64,000 nucleotides of DNA from Desulfoarculaceae bacterium (GCA_019429465.1 JAHYIV010000011.1:1-64000), one strand, 5' to 3'; shown: positions 8,022-17,194, counted from the stretch's first letter. The notes: generated from the letters alone by a model not told the origin. Numbers and translations: made by a program.

Positions 8022-9983
8022 ATGGCAATTCCCTTACGCAGCGCCACTACAACGCAAGGCCGCAGGATGGCCGGGGCCCGCAGTCTCTGGCGGGCCAACG
8101 GCATGACCGAAGAGCAGTTCGGCCGGCCGATCATCGGTATCGTCAACTCCTTTACCCAGTTTGTGCCCGGTCATGTGCATCTCCATGAGATCGGTCAGCA
8201 GATCAAAAAACAGATCGCCGAACTCGGCTGTTTCGCGGCCGAGTTCAATACCATTGCCGTTGATGACGGGATCGCCATGGGCCATGCCGGCATGCTCTAT
8301 TCCCTGCCGTCCCGGGAGCTGATCGCCGACAGCGTCGAGTACATGTGCAACGCCCACACGGTGGATGCCATTATCTGCATCAGCAACTGTGACAAGATCA
8401 CCCCGGGGATGCTCATGGCCGCCATGCGCCTTAATATCCCCGCCATCTTTGTCTCCGGCGGGCCCATGGAAGCCGGTGTTGATGGCGACAAGCGCTATGA
8501 CCTAGTCGATGCCATGGTCATGGCCGCCGACCAGGCGGTCTCGGATGCGGAGGTGGAGGTGGTGGAACGGTGCGCCTGTCCCACCTGCGGATCGTGTTCC
8601 GGGATGTTTACGGCCAATTCCATGAACTGCCTCAATGAGGCCCTGGGTATGGCCCTGCCCGGCAACGGCACCGTGGTGGCCACCCATGGCAGCCGTACCG
8701 CTTTGTTTGTGCGCGCCGCCGAGCGGATTGTGGAGATGGCCGCCGCCTGGTATGACCGGGAAGATGCCTCGGTCCTGCCCCGGACCATTGCCAGCCGAGC
8801 GGCTTTTTTGAATGCCATGACCCTCGATATTGCCATGGGCGGATCCACCAATACCGTCCTCCATCTGCTGGCCATTGCCCATGCCGCCGAGGTGGATTTT
8901 TCCATGAAGGATATTGACGGACTGTCGCGGAAGGTGCCCAACCTGTGCAAGGTGGCCCCTTCCTCCCATTATCATATGGAGGATGTGAACCGGGCCGGTG
9001 GGATCATGGGGATCTTGGGTGAGCTGGCCCGGGCCGGACTGGTTGACACCTCGGTCCGCCGAGTGGACGCAGGCCAGGGACGGCCCAGTGTCGCGGGCGC
9101 CAGGGAAGGCGCAGGAGCGACCGCAGGCCAGGGACGGCCCAGTGTCGCGGGTGCCAAGGACGGCACAGGAGCGACCGCATCAACCCTGGCGGAGACACTG
9201 CGGCTCTGGGATATTGGAGCGGGTACTGCAGGCGAGGCGGCAAGGCAGCTCTATCTGAGTGCCCCGGCCTCTGCCGGTCGCAATCTGGTGATGGGCTCCC
9301 AGACAACCATGTACGCCGAGCCGGATCTTGACCGGGCCTCCGGCTGTATCCGCGATGTGGCCCATTGTTACAGCAAGGATGGGGGCCTGGCCGTCCTCTA
9401 TGGCAATATTGCCGCCAAGGGCTGTATCGTCAAGACCGCCGGGGTCGATCCTTCCATCTTTCAATTTACCGGAAGTGCCAGGGTCTTCTCCTCTCAGGAT
9501 GCTGCCTGTGATGCCATTCTCGGCGGGGTGATCAAGGCGGGCGATGTGGTTATCATCCGCTATGAGGGGCCAAGGGGGGGGCCGGGGATGCAGGAGATGC
9601 TCTATCCCACCTCCTACCTCAAATCCGTCCATCTGGGCAAGGAGTGTGCCCTGGTCACTGATGGCCGCTTCTCCGGCGGCACCTCAGGGCTCTCCATCGG
9701 CCATGTCTCACCCGAGGCCGCGGCCGGTGGGGCGATCGGTCTGGTTGTTGACGGGGATACCATCGAGATTAATATTCCAGAGCGGAGCATCAATGTCATG
9801 CTGTCCGTGCAGGAACTGGCCGCAAGACGGCAGCAGGAAGAGCGGAAGGGCAGCCGGGCCTTTCAGCCGACAGACCGGGTGCGGAACGTATCCACGGCGT
9901 TGAGGGCCTATGCCCTGTTCGCAGCCTCGGCAGACAAGGGGGCGGTGCGGATCCTGCCTGGAGAAGAAGGGGATCTGGACTGA
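8022..9983 (+). CDS. ilvD: Dihydroxy-acid dehydratase with an inserted repeat
   Basis: Catalyses the dehydration of 2,3-dihydroxy-isovalerate and its isoleucine homologue to 2-keto acids, the third step of branched-chain amino-acid synthesis, in the cytoplasm with an Fe-S cluster. Cluster and metal motifs are [11 protein letters not shown] (near residue 122) and [18 protein letters not shown] (near 186). ITDGRFSGG-type and GHVSPEA motifs are near the C-terminus. The protein is 653 residues. Enterobacterial IlvD is 616, and the excess is almost exactly the 36 residues encoded by two tandem 54-bp repeats (residues about 350-385, [10 protein letters not shown] twice), inserted between the two domains. 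The start ATG opens the typical [14 protein letters not shown]-terminus. It stands alone, not in an ilv operon. Confidence 0.96.
   Translation: MAIPLRSATTTQGRRMAGARSLWRANGMTEEQFGRPIIGIVNSFTQFVPGHVHLHEIGQQIKKQIAELGCFAAEFNTIAVDDGIAMGHAGMLYSLPSRELIADSVEYMCNAHTVDAIICISNCDKITPGMLMAAMRLNIPAIFVSGGPMEAGVDGDKRYDLVDAMVMAADQAVSDAEVEVVERCACPTCGSCSGMFTANSMNCLNEALGMALPGNGTVVATHGSRTALFVRAAERIVEMAAAWYDREDASVLPRTIASRAAFLNAMTLDIAMGGSTNTVLHLLAIAHAAEVDFSMKDIDGLSRKVPNLCKVAPSSHYHMEDVNRAGGIMGILGELARAGLVDTSVRRVDAGQGRPSVAGAREGAGATAGQGRPSVAGAKDGTGATASTLAETLRLWDIGAGTAGEAARQLYLSAPASAGRNLVMGSQTTMYAEPDLDRASGCIRDVAHCYSKDGGLAVLYGNIAAKGCIVKTAGVDPSIFQFTGSARVFSSQDAACDAILGGVIKAGDVVIIRYEGPRGGPGMQEMLYPTSYLKSVHLGKECALVTDGRFSGGTSGLSIGHVSPEAAAGGAIGLVVDGDTIEINIPERSINVMLSVQELAARRQQEERKGSRAFQPTDRVRNVSTALRAYALFAASADKGAVRILPGEEGDLD
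9069..9176 (+). repeat. Two tandem 54-bp palindromic elements inside ilvD
   Basis: Copies 9069-9122 and 9123-9176 share GCAGGCCAGGGACGGCCCAG and GTGTCGC and end GGAGCGACC. Each folds as GTCGC..GCGAC around an inner stem. The copies differ at four bases, two of which (9098/9152 and 9111/9165) exchange a C:G pair for T:A within the inner stem. The length is 18 codons without a stop, so the ilvD frame is kept. Confidence 0.95.
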
Positions 9984-9996
9984 GCAGGGTTGCTTG

Positions 9997-10938
9997 TCAG
10001 GCATGAGTCTCTGACACACCGCCTTCTGTCAGGGTCTGGATAAAGGCCGTGCAGAGGGGAGAGAGGGACTGGTTTTTGCGGGTGACCATGTAAAAAGGGC
10101 GGATCATTTTTACTCCGTCAATGGCGACTTCGACCAGGCTGCCCTGGGCGATATCGTCTCTTACGGCCTGGGATGAGAGGATGGAGATGCCGATGGAGGC
10201 CTTGATTGACTGGCGTATCGCCTCGGTGGATCCTATCTCAGCCACCACATTGAGGTGGGCCGGATTGAGGCCGTGCTGCTCGAGGATCCGGGTCATGGCA
10301 TGTCTTGTCCCGGAGGCGTGATCCCGCATGATAAACGGTTCTCCGGTCAGCTGTTTCAGGGTGATCCGCCGCTGTCTGGCCCAAGGATGATCGGCGGCGA
10401 CAGCCAGGATCAGTTCATCGCTGAAGATCTCCTGCCAGGTCAGGCCGTTTTCCCGCCATTGTGCCCCTAAAATTCCCATTTCCAGCTCACCGGAAAGGAT
10501 CTCATTGGCAATGCTCCTTGAGCCCGCAATGCGGAGGGCGATAGTGATGTCAGGATAGCTTTTCTTGAAGGCGCCAATCTTCTCCGGCAGGACGTAAGCC
10601 CCTGGAATGGTGCCGGCGCCTATGGCCATTCGGCCGGCAAGGGTTCCCGAATAGTGCCCGAGTGCCTCCAATGCCTCCTGTTGCAGGCGGAGCATTTTTC
10701 TGGCGTACGAATAGAGGATCTTGCCGGCCTCAGAGGCCTTGATCTCACGGCCGCCGCTCGAGCCGGGGATGGCGGAAGAGCGGCCCAGCCGGTTGATCAG
10801 GCGTTGCCCGATTTCCTGTTCAAGGGCGCGGATATGTTCACTGATGGTTGGCTGGGAAAGAAACATGGCCTCGGCGGCCTTGGTGAAACTTTTTAATTCG
10901 ACGACCTTGCAGTAGATGGCAAGTTTGTGGAGATCCAT
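9997..10938 (-). CDS. LysR-family regulator, selenium-metabolism type
   Basis: 313 residues: a winged helix-turn-helix at 1-60 (FTKAAEAMFLSQPTISEHI) and a LysR substrate-binding domain from about 95 to 300. Its sequence and its divergent placement 292 bases from yedF match the group of LysR regulators found beside selenium-metabolism genes in anaerobes, so control of yedF and itself from the shared intergenic region is likely, though inferred. The segment after the HTH has a short Ser/Gly-rich insertion (SSAIPGSSGGREI) compared with ordinary LysR proteins. The effector is unknown. It is convergent with ilvD, 13 bases apart. Confidence 0.85.
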   Translation of the reverse strand: MDLHKLAIYCKVVELKSFTKAAEAMFLSQPTISEHIRALEQEIGQRLINRLGRSSAIPGSSGGREIKASEAGKILYSYARKMLRLQQEALEALGHYSGTLAGRMAIGAGTIPGAYVLPEKIGAFKKSYPDITIALRIAGSRSIANEILSGELEMGILGAQWRENGLTWQEIFSDELILAVAADHPWARQRRITLKQLTGEPFIMRDHASGTRHAMTRILEQHGLNPAHLNVVAEIGSTEAIRQSIKASIGISILSSQAVRDDIAQGSLVEVAIDGVKMIRPFYMVTRKNQSLSPLCTAFIQTLTEGGVSETHA

Positions 10939-11230
10939 TTTTGCCCCTTGGATTGTGGAGTTTGGTGGTCAGAGATGCAGAAAATATTGCTTTGCCGTTT
11001 ATGAATATTGGCGGGGATGCCCCCTGCGGTGGTAAGCGGCAGCGCAGCAAATTCCCCGTTGCTGATGGGCTCCCTTGATATGGTCCCCCATTTTCAGTAA
11101 GCCATATCTTTTTACCATATAAAGGTGTGGCCGGATAGGAATTATCTATTTGACCAATAGGATGGCATGGGCTATTTTTTTATAAAAACAGTTTTTTGGC
11201 GTCTGGTAAAGGGGAAGGGGTGAATGGGTC

Positions 11231-11863
11231 ATGAAGCAGATAGACTGTAGAGGGTTGAACTGTCCGGAACCGGTGCTCAGGGCCAAGGCCGCGCTGGAGC
11301 AGGGGGATGGTGAACCGTTTGAGGTCCTGGTTGATAACGAGGCCTCAAGCGATAATGTCATGCGTTTTGGTCGCAGCCGTAATTGCCGGGTGGATCTGAC
11401 AATGCTGGCGGAGGGTACCTTTCGCCTCAGTTTTTCGACAGCGGGCAGCAAAGGGGCAGGAGCTTCCGCCTCTTTTGATGAGGCGGATTACAGCTGCCGG
11501 ATTCCAGGCGCGCAGCCGGCAGCCTGCAATCTGGTCTATGTGATTGCCTCCGACTCCATGGGGCGGGGCAGCGACGAGCTGGGCTGGGCCTTGATGCAGA
11601 CCTATATCGCCACCATCAAGGAGGTTTCGCCGCCACCCAGCCGGATTCTTTTTTATAATGGCGGGGTCAAGCTGGTAGCGACTGCGGGCAAGGCCCTGGA
11701 GGCTCTGCAGGGGCTGGAAAAGAAAGGGGTGAAAATTTTATCCTGCGGCACCTGTCTTGAGTTTTTTAAACTGGAAAAGAGGCTCCAGGTGGGGACTATC
11801 ACCAATATGTATGAGATCCTGGGCAGCATGGCTTCCGCCGACAAGGTGGTTGGCCCCTTCTGA
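11231..11863 (+). CDS. yedF: Sulfurtransferase-like selenium metabolism protein YedF
   Basis: 210 residues with a TusA/SirA-like N-terminal domain, recognised by DCRGLNCPEPVLRAK (5-19) with the CPxP cysteine, and a DsrE-like C-terminal domain (about 98-210) with an SCGTC motif near residue 172. Proteins of this two-domain form occur in selenium-using anaerobes. The exact reaction is not established, and a role in Se or S delivery is the usual inference. ATG 11231 opens directly at the TusA domain. The divergent LysR gene is probably its regulator. No selD, selA or selB is in this window. Confidence 0.9.
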   Translation: MKQIDCRGLNCPEPVLRAKAALEQGDGEPFEVLVDNEASSDNVMRFGRSRNCRVDLTMLAEGTFRLSFSTAGSKGAGASASFDEADYSCRIPGAQPAACNLVYVIASDSMGRGSDELGWALMQTYIATIKEVSPPPSRILFYNGGVKLVATAGKALEALQGLEKKGVKILSCGTCLEFFKLEKRLQVGTITNMYEILGSMASADKVVGPF

Positions 11864-11930
11864 CCGGCTCCTAAGCCGCTGAAAAAAAAATAACAGGGCC
11901 ATCTAAGTGCCCGGAGCAACATAAGGGGCC

Positions 11931-11984
11931 GGTCGCTCCTACGCCGTCCATGGCGTTCGCGACACTGGGCCATCCCTGGCCTGC
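11931..11984 (-). repeat. 54-bp palindromic element, intergenic copy
   Basis: On the minus strand it has the GGCCCAGTGTCGCG core and ends GGAGCGACC, with exactly the same 54-base length as the copies in ilvD, hypE and hypF. It sits in the linker of the surrounding double-hairpin element. Confidence 0.92.
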
Positions 11985-12000
11985 GTAACGAAATAGATAT

Positions 12001-12080
12001 AACCCCGATGAACGGGATAAGTGCCTTTCGCAGATTATTTTCTTGCAAAAAAAAAACAAGAAAATAATTTGTAAGGCACT
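12001..12080 (+). repeat. ~78-bp hairpin repeat, copy B
   Basis: AACCCCGATGAACGGGATAA leads into GTGCCTTTCGCAG and the long stem ATTATTTTCTTG / CAAGAAAATAAT around an A-rich loop, closing with AAGGCAC. It is inserted in the first-hairpin loop of the surrounding double-hairpin element. Confidence 0.9.
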
Positions 12081-12109
12081 GATATGGCCATGTTATTTCG
12101 TAACGGTTC

Positions 12110-12763
12110 CTAAGTGTCAGCCGATTCTTCTTTGTCAAATCTCATAATCCTGTTGATCTGACAGCCGGACTGCCCAAGGGCATCTATCAAGCCATCCAGA
12201 TCTTCGCCGTCCAGGCGGACGGTGAGTAAGTCATATTCCGGGCTGAAATCCTGATAGATGGAGATGGCGGTGATGGTGATGTCGAATTGTTTGCACAGTT
12301 TGACGACCTGGAAGAGGTCTTTGGGGCCATGTCCTATCTTCAGCTCGACGCGCGCGCCGTTCTTTCCAGCCCCCAGGATCTCAGTCAGGGCCCGAAAGAT
12401 ATCGGACTCGGTGATAATGCCGACCAGGGTATCGTTGTCAAGAATCGGTATGCCGCCGATCTTGTTTCTGCGCATGGTCATGGCAATATCCTCCAGCGGA
12501 TCCAAGGGATCCGCGGTGATGGGGTTTTGAGTCATGTATGCCTCCACCTTACCTTGGGCCGCTATCATTCTGGTGCTTTCATCACAACTGGCGGGGATTC
12601 CCTTCTGGATGTCTTCCTTGGTAATGATCCCGATCAGGGTCGGGCCCTTGGTCACAAGAAGCCGTCTGATCCGGTTTTGTTGCATCAGCGTTTCTGCCTC
12701 GGCCATGGACTGGTCGGGGGTAATGGTGATGACATTTTTTTTCATCCACAGTTTGACGAACAT
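12110..12763 (-). CDS. CBS-domain pair with ACT-like C-terminus
   Basis: 217 residues. Two CBS motifs span about 1-60 and 75-130 (VEAYMTQNPITADPLDPLED begins the second). The remaining part (about 140-210) looks like an ACT-type regulatory domain. Such proteins bind adenosyl nucleotides or similar ligands and regulate other enzymes. The AcuB-like name is used for this architecture but the partner here is unknown. ATG 12763 starts directly at the first CBS domain. The TAG stop is formed by the end of a repeat element, so the original C-terminus may have been slightly different. Confidence 0.75.
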   Translation of the reverse strand: MFVKLWMKKNVITITPDQSMAEAETLMQQNRIRRLLVTKGPTLIGIITKEDIQKGIPASCDESTRMIAAQGKVEAYMTQNPITADPLDPLEDIAMTMRRNKIGGIPILDNDTLVGIITESDIFRALTEILGAGKNGARVELKIGHGPKDLFQVVKLCKQFDITITAISIYQDFSPEYDLLTVRLDGEDLDGLIDALGQSGCQINRIMRFDKEESADT

Positions 12764-12879
12764 GGCGTGCTCCAGTTTTATGAATACTTGGCAGGAGGAA
12801 TGGGCTCTCCGTAGGGAATGGCATCCTGACTCTTTAATCCTTACACAACAAAGTTGCCAGCAGGGATTGGCCTCTTTTG

Positions 12880-14548
12880 TTACAGAGAGAGCGGGATGAT
12901 CTCTTGCAGATCTTCGCTCAGGGAAAATCTCCTGGCTGCCATGGTGTTTTCCAGCAGTTTTGTCACATTGCCGATACGAAGCAGGGTGCCGGCATAGATC
13001 AGGCCGTGCACCGTGATGGTTCGGCTTCTGAGTCGTGTGCTCAGTTCTTCGGGTGTGTCTTCCTTTTTGTGTGCTGCCAGATTTAATTTGTGCAGATCGC
13101 TGTGCATCTCTTCCAGTTCCTCACTCATGGAGAGGTGAAAGGGCAGCTGGCTGCCATGGCCATGCAGCTGCAGGCAACGCTCCAGTTCGTCTTCCTTATC
13201 CTGGATTTCCTGTTGCAGGGCCTCGTATCTGAGGTACTGCTTTCCATCCGTTCCGGCCGCAATCAGGGCGGGAGCCGCATTGTCTGATCCCACCTGGCCC
13301 AGGCTGATATTGCCGCCGGCCATGCTGATGCCGCCAATAACCTTGCTCTCTTCCTGGTAATGGATATCAGCTCCGGCTAAGACCCGGCTGTAATAGGCCT
13401 GCCTGCGGATAATGACGGTTCCTCCGGCGCTTATGCTGGCCTGCTCGACAAAGGGGATATCAACATCTCCTGTGACCCGCATGACGGTCTGTTTGCCACT
13501 AACCCCTTCCTGCACCAGGACATTGCCTTGGGAGATGACGGTCGCCGACCTGACGCCGCCGCCAATCCTCAGGTCGCCCTCGGCGTTCACCTGAAATCCG
13601 GGCAGGATCGATCCGCCGATATCCACCGCATCCCTGGCCTCAATATTGCCGGTACTGAAATTAATATCACCGGGGATGGTCAATTTGGAACAGACCTTGA
13701 TCGTGTTCTCCACCACCGTGAGTATGCCCGGTCTGCTGGCCCGGAACTCACCGCTTTCTTCCTTGTAGCTGGCATTATCAACGGCGTTGACCTTGATATC
13801 CTGCCCCGGCTGGTGCGGAAGGGGATGGCCCAGGACGTTGGTTCCTGCTGTGCCACCAGTGGCTGGAACCTTAGTGGCGATGAGCTCTCCCTTGCGCACA
13901 CTGGTAAACATCTTTCGTTCATGAAAGTCAATCTTGCCGTTGCCCATGATTTTTCCGGGGATGGAACCCATCTCTACTTCAAAACGGAGATAGGCATCAT
14001 GCCCGGCTATTGGCTGTGACCCTTTGGCAATCAGGGAGCCACTGATGATCTTTTGCTCTTTGTGGCTCTGCTCCAGGCAGCCCAGCAGGATTTCCCGGTT
14101 CAGGCCATAATGAATCCCTTCCTGCTGAAGGAGTTCGGTCAGGTCGTCGATCTGAAGAAGGGGTGTCCCGGGCATGGGCGGATAGAGGGTCAGGCTGGCC
14201 TCCATCTTGTCAGGGCTGACGGTGACCAGCGGCGTGATCGAGATGACCACTGTCTCCGCGTTTTCGTTGTTGTCTTTTTGACCTGGGGGTAGCCGGTTAC
14301 TGCGGCCAGCAGGGAATCTCCGATGGCGGAAATCTGGGTATGGAGGCCGGGGATCAAGACTGTGCGCCTGGTCGGTGAAGCCGTCTGTCCGGGGGGGGAT
14401 CAATGGGGTCAAGGGAGGCGAGGATCTGGCCGGCCTTGACCAGTTCGATGGCTTCTACTGATTCCATTGCTCCGTCTTTCTCAAGGAAAAGTGTCTTGGC
14501 GGCGAAACAGAGAGTGACGGACGGTGCTTGTTCAGAGGCTTTCAGCAT
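12880..14548 (-). CDS. FapA/DUF342 family protein, with apparent frameshifts near the N-terminus
   Basis: The main frame (12880-14250) encodes a DUF342 protein: a repetitive, Gly/Val-rich right-handed beta region (GNIEARDAVDIGGSILPGF, GDVDIPFVEQASISAGG, KVIGGISMAGGNISLGQ), then a coiled coil (ELERCLQLHGHG.. onwards) and a C-terminal tail. The proper N-terminus lies in another frame, from ATG 14548 (MLKASEQAPSVTLCFAAKTL) to a run of eight C at 14390-14400. The best continuation (GQTASPTRRTVLIPGLHTQ..AVTGYPQVKK) is in the third frame until an A-run near 14270-14280. Joined, the product is about 555 residues, a normal length for the family. Both breaks are at homopolymers, so sequencing or assembly error is as likely as real decay. 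Function is unknown. FapA-type proteins are linked to polar localisation and cell-envelope control. Confidence 0.75.
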
Positions 14549-14560
14549 GGTCGGGCTTCT

Positions 14561-15424
14561 TTATTGGTGGTGAAGAAATAACGATTTGAGCCAGGTCTTG
14601 CAGGCAGTGACTCCCTTTTCTCTGGTCAGGAGCCGGTGAATATGCTGATAGGCCTCCTGGCGGTTTAAACGGTGTCCCGGATGGATTGTCTCACAGAAAA
14701 GAAGGTGAAAACCCTGTGCAGTCTGGATGATTGGGCTGATCTCGCCTGGGGCCAGGTTAAAAAGGGCCTGCTCCAGAACGTCACAGAGATCGCCGGGGCT
14801 GATCAGGCCTAAATTTCCGCCGTCGCGGGCGCTGGTAGCATCAGAATAAAGCCTGGCTTCCTGGCTGAATCTCTGTGGATCGCGCTGCAGGCGGGAATGA
14901 AGAGAGAGTGCCCGACACAGGAGTGTATCTTTTGGCAGATCTAACTCTTTGTCCTCGGTGTAGAGAAGGATATGGCGGGTGCGGCGTTGTTCCGGAAAAC
15001 AGAAAGAATCCTGGTGGTGGTGGTAATAGTCCTGGATCTCCTGAGTGCTTACGGGCTCGGCTTGAAAGGCAACCCTGGTTAAAATGGCCTCAACCTTCAG
15101 GTCATTGCCCAGGGCGGCCAGGTAATCATGTGCCTGCAGGTTGTTTTTTTGCAGGTGGTAGGCAAAAATTTCTTCACCGCCATATTCTGCCTGGAGGGTC
15201 TCAAGGGTTGCCTGGATCACTCTCTTCGGGATCACCACCCCGCAGGCGGCCTCGGACAGGAGGATTTTTTCATGCAGGATCATCTCATGGCAGGCCTGCA
15301 GGTAGATCTCTGCATACTCTTCTATCGTCAGCTCAACAACCTCTTTCTCAAAAACCTGGAAGGCAAATTTCATCAGATGAAAGGCGAGAGCAGGCTCCAC
15401 CTGTCTGGAAAGTAAGAATCGCAT
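14561..15424 (-). CDS. Parvulin-type peptidyl-prolyl isomerase, NifM-like
   Basis: 287 residues. Helical N-terminal part, then a parvulin domain at about 150-260, recognised by RRTRHILLYTEDKE, YSDATSARDGGNLGLISPGD and GEISPIIQTAQGFHLLFCE. These isomerases assist folding around X-Pro bonds. The arrangement resembles NifM, a chaperone for nitrogenase iron protein, but no nif genes are visible, so another client is possible. The frame is open to 15643, but ATG 15424 has a strong ribosome site (GGAGGAGGTCGTT) and begins the helical domain. There is no signal peptide, so it is cytoplasmic. It lies 12 bases after the FapA-like gene on the same strand, but is upstream of it in transcription. Confidence 0.82.
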   Translation of the reverse strand: MRFLLSRQVEPALAFHLMKFAFQVFEKEVVELTIEEYAEIYLQACHEMILHEKILLSEAACGVVIPKRVIQATLETLQAEYGGEEIFAYHLQKNNLQAHDYLAALGNDLKVEAILTRVAFQAEPVSTQEIQDYYHHHQDSFCFPEQRRTRHILLYTEDKELDLPKDTLLCRALSLHSRLQRDPQRFSQEARLYSDATSARDGGNLGLISPGDLCDVLEQALFNLAPGEISPIIQTAQGFHLLFCETIHPGHRLNRQEAYQHIHRLLTREKGVTACKTWLKSLFLHHQ

Positions 15425-15467
15425 AACGACCTCCTCCTTCTGCTTCTTCTCCTCCTGTTGAGAAGTC

Positions 15468-15535
15468 GTTACGAAAAAACCATTCCTGCCCCTTTCGTGA
15501 CGACGGCCATGGAGAGATGAAGAGCGATAGGCTCC
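15468..15535 (+). repeat. Degraded double-hairpin repeat containing a half 54-bp element
   Basis: GTCGTTACGAAA pairs with TTTCGTGACGAC, as in the first hairpin of the copy at 1867. Directly after it, GGCCATGGAGAGATGAAGAGCG matches the second half of the 54-bp copy in hypE with few changes (described in pieces: CCATGGA, GATGAAGAGCGA). AGGCTCC then resumes the outer element. Confidence 0.5.
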
Positions 15536-15702
15536 TGGTACAGACTGCCGCATTGTCCTGTTATCTTTCCTGGTATTATATTGTAGCGTATTGTCTGCAG
15601 GAAATGAAATTTTAAGTGTGGGCGTGGAAGAATTTTTCTGCATTGTTATGGCCGGGGCCGCTGGGAGCAGAGTTCGCCGCTTGTCCTGCCGTGAAATTCT
15701 CC

Positions 15703-16449
15703 TCAGAGATGCTTGCCGCTGAGTCTGAGGATCACCTCATTGGCGATGATGAGCCCGAAGATGCCGGTGAGAGTGGGCAGGCTGCCCAGGCACCGTCGCT
15801 GTCGTCCCGGCTCGGCAGAGGAGGCGTCATTGTCAGGCAACTCTTCCGGCTCCTGGTAATGATAGGAAACCGGTTCCGTGGAAAAGACACAGGAGATGCC
15901 CCGTTCTATGCCGCTGCGCCTGAGCCTCTGGCGCAGACGTCTGGCCAGAGGACAGTTTTTCGTCTCCATGAGATCAGCAACGCGGATCTGGGTGGGGTCG
16001 GAGCGCAGGGCCGCTCCCATCGACGAGATGATGGGGATGCGTTGCCGGTGGGCGGTACTCAGCAGCTGCACCTTGGCGTTCATCGAGTCGATGGCGTCGA
16101 TCAGGATGTCCGGCTGTGGGTACAGGATCTGCGCCAAGGTTTCATCACCGGCAAAGAGCTGCAGGGGTTCCACCCGGCAGGCGGGGTTGATGGCCGTAAT
16201 CCGCTCCAGTGCCACCTCGACCTTGGGTCGGCCGAGGGTGGTTTCCAGGGCCATGATCTGCCGGTTGATGTTGGATGGCTGTATGGTGTCAAAATCCACC
16301 AGGCGCAGCCGGTTGATCCCGGACCGGGCCAGGGCCTCGGCCACATGGCCGCCCACCGCACCGATCCCGACGACGGTGATGAAGCTCTGCTGCAATATCT
16401 GGAATCCCTCCTCACCGAGGAAGGATTGTATTCGTGAAAATCTCTCCAT
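15703..16449 (-). CDS. tcdA: tRNA threonylcarbamoyladenosine dehydratase (cyclase)
   Basis: An E1-like ThiF/MoeB-fold enzyme of 248 residues that uses ATP to cyclise t6A at position 37 of tRNAs. Visible are the nucleotide loop GIGAVGGHVAEALARSGI (about 28-45), LVDFDTIQPSNINRQ, and the TcdA-specific CVFSTEPV followed by TGIFGLIIANEVI at the C-terminus. Length is close to the E. coli protein (268). The start overlaps the end of the tatD-like gene by 38 bases, which implies translational coupling in a minus-strand operon with tatD and the ABC genes. Confidence 0.92.
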   Translation of the reverse strand: MERFSRIQSFLGEEGFQILQQSFITVVGIGAVGGHVAEALARSGINRLRLVDFDTIQPSNINRQIMALETTLGRPKVEVALERITAINPACRVEPLQLFAGDETLAQILYPQPDILIDAIDSMNAKVQLLSTAHRQRIPIISSMGAALRSDPTQIRVADLMETKNCPLARRLRQRLRRSGIERGISCVFSTEPVSYHYQEPEELPDNDASSAEPGRQRRCLGSLPTLTGIFGLIIANEVILRLSGKHL

Positions 16450-17194
16450 TTCTCCAAATCTCCTGGCAAAATTCGTTCAGGACCATTTCCCTCATTTCGG
16501 CTGCCCGCAGGTACAGCCGGGTGATGGCAGCCGGCTCCTCAGAGGGTGCTGTCTGGTTATTGAACTGACCCTGCGTGTCGGTCTCCAGCAGCAGGTTGGC
16601 AAGCGGGGTTGCCAGAAAAGAGGGGTGCGGTTTGCTCTCTGCGGCCAGTCTGCCTGAAAAGGAGATGAAACAGCCAAGCTGGATCAGTTTTTTCAGGGTC
16701 TCGCTGGAACCGGAAAAGGAATGGATCATCATCGGCGGCAGCGGGTCTGTGAATTGTGTCAGCAGCTCCAGGAGTTTCCCCCAGGCCTTGACGCAGTGGA
16801 TGACCAGGGGTCGTCTCAGCTCCGAGGCCATCCGCAGCTGGGTCAGGAAAATCTGTTGCTGGCAGGAAAAATCAGCCCGGCAGCATTTGTCCAGTCCGGT
16901 TTCGCCAATGCCTGCCGGGATCTGCTCGAGCAGGCCTCTCAGCCGTTTTTCCCATCCCGCCCCGGCGCTTGCCGCAAACCAGGGATGGATGCCCAGGAAA
17001 GGGATGACCTCGTGTCTGTCTGCTGCCAGATCGACCACCGCCTGCCAATTTTCTTCACGGGTGGCGTTGCAGTACATCCTGGCCACACCAGCCATTTTTG
17101 CCCTCTCCATAATTTGATCAAAGACAGGAGTCAGTCGGCCTGTCAGCAGGTGGCAGTGGCTGTCAAGGTATCTGCCGGCTGTCGACACCATCAT
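16412..17194 (-). CDS. TatD-family metal-dependent hydrolase
   Basis: 260 residues of a TIM-barrel amidohydrolase-like nuclease. Metal ligands are seen in YLDSHCHLL (HxH, residues 10-14 region), the Glu in GIGETGLD and His in LVIHCVKAW and IHSFSGS. The family has DNase/RNase activity and occurs in DNA quality control. The N-terminus MMVST has two possible ATGs (17194, 17191). The first overlaps the stop codon of the upstream permease by one base. Coupled to tcdA downstream. Confidence 0.88.
   Translation of the reverse strand: MMVSTAGRYLDSHCHLLTGRLTPVFDQIMERAKMAGVARMYCNATREENWQAVVDLAADRHEVIPFLGIHPWFAASAGAGWEKRLRGLLEQIPAGIGETGLDKCCRADFSCQQQIFLTQLRMASELRRPLVIHCVKAWGKLLELLTQFTDPLPPMMIHSFSGSSETLKKLIQLGCFISFSGRLAAESKPHPSFLATPLANLLLETDTQGQFNNQTAPSEEPAAITRLYLRAAEMREMVLNEFCQEIWRNGEIFTNTILPR

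Larger units (their letters stand above)
11871..12113 (-). repeat. Nested composite: double-hairpin element carrying two other repeats
   Basis: Read on the minus strand, the outer element begins TTAGGAACCGTTACGAAATA and ends CAGCGGCTTAGGAGC, like the intact copy at 1867. Inside the first hairpin loop lies a ~78-bp hairpin repeat (12001-12080, plus orientation). In the linker just before CCCTTATG lies a complete 54-bp element (11931-11984). Removing both restores an arrangement colinear with the copy at 1867. The outer end supplies the TAG stop codon of the CBS gene (12110-12112). Confidence 0.85.

Noticed and set aside
9069-9176. Tandem repeat as a CRISPR array
   Set aside because: Only two units, no spacers between them, and in-frame within ilvD. 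No cas genes are seen in the window.
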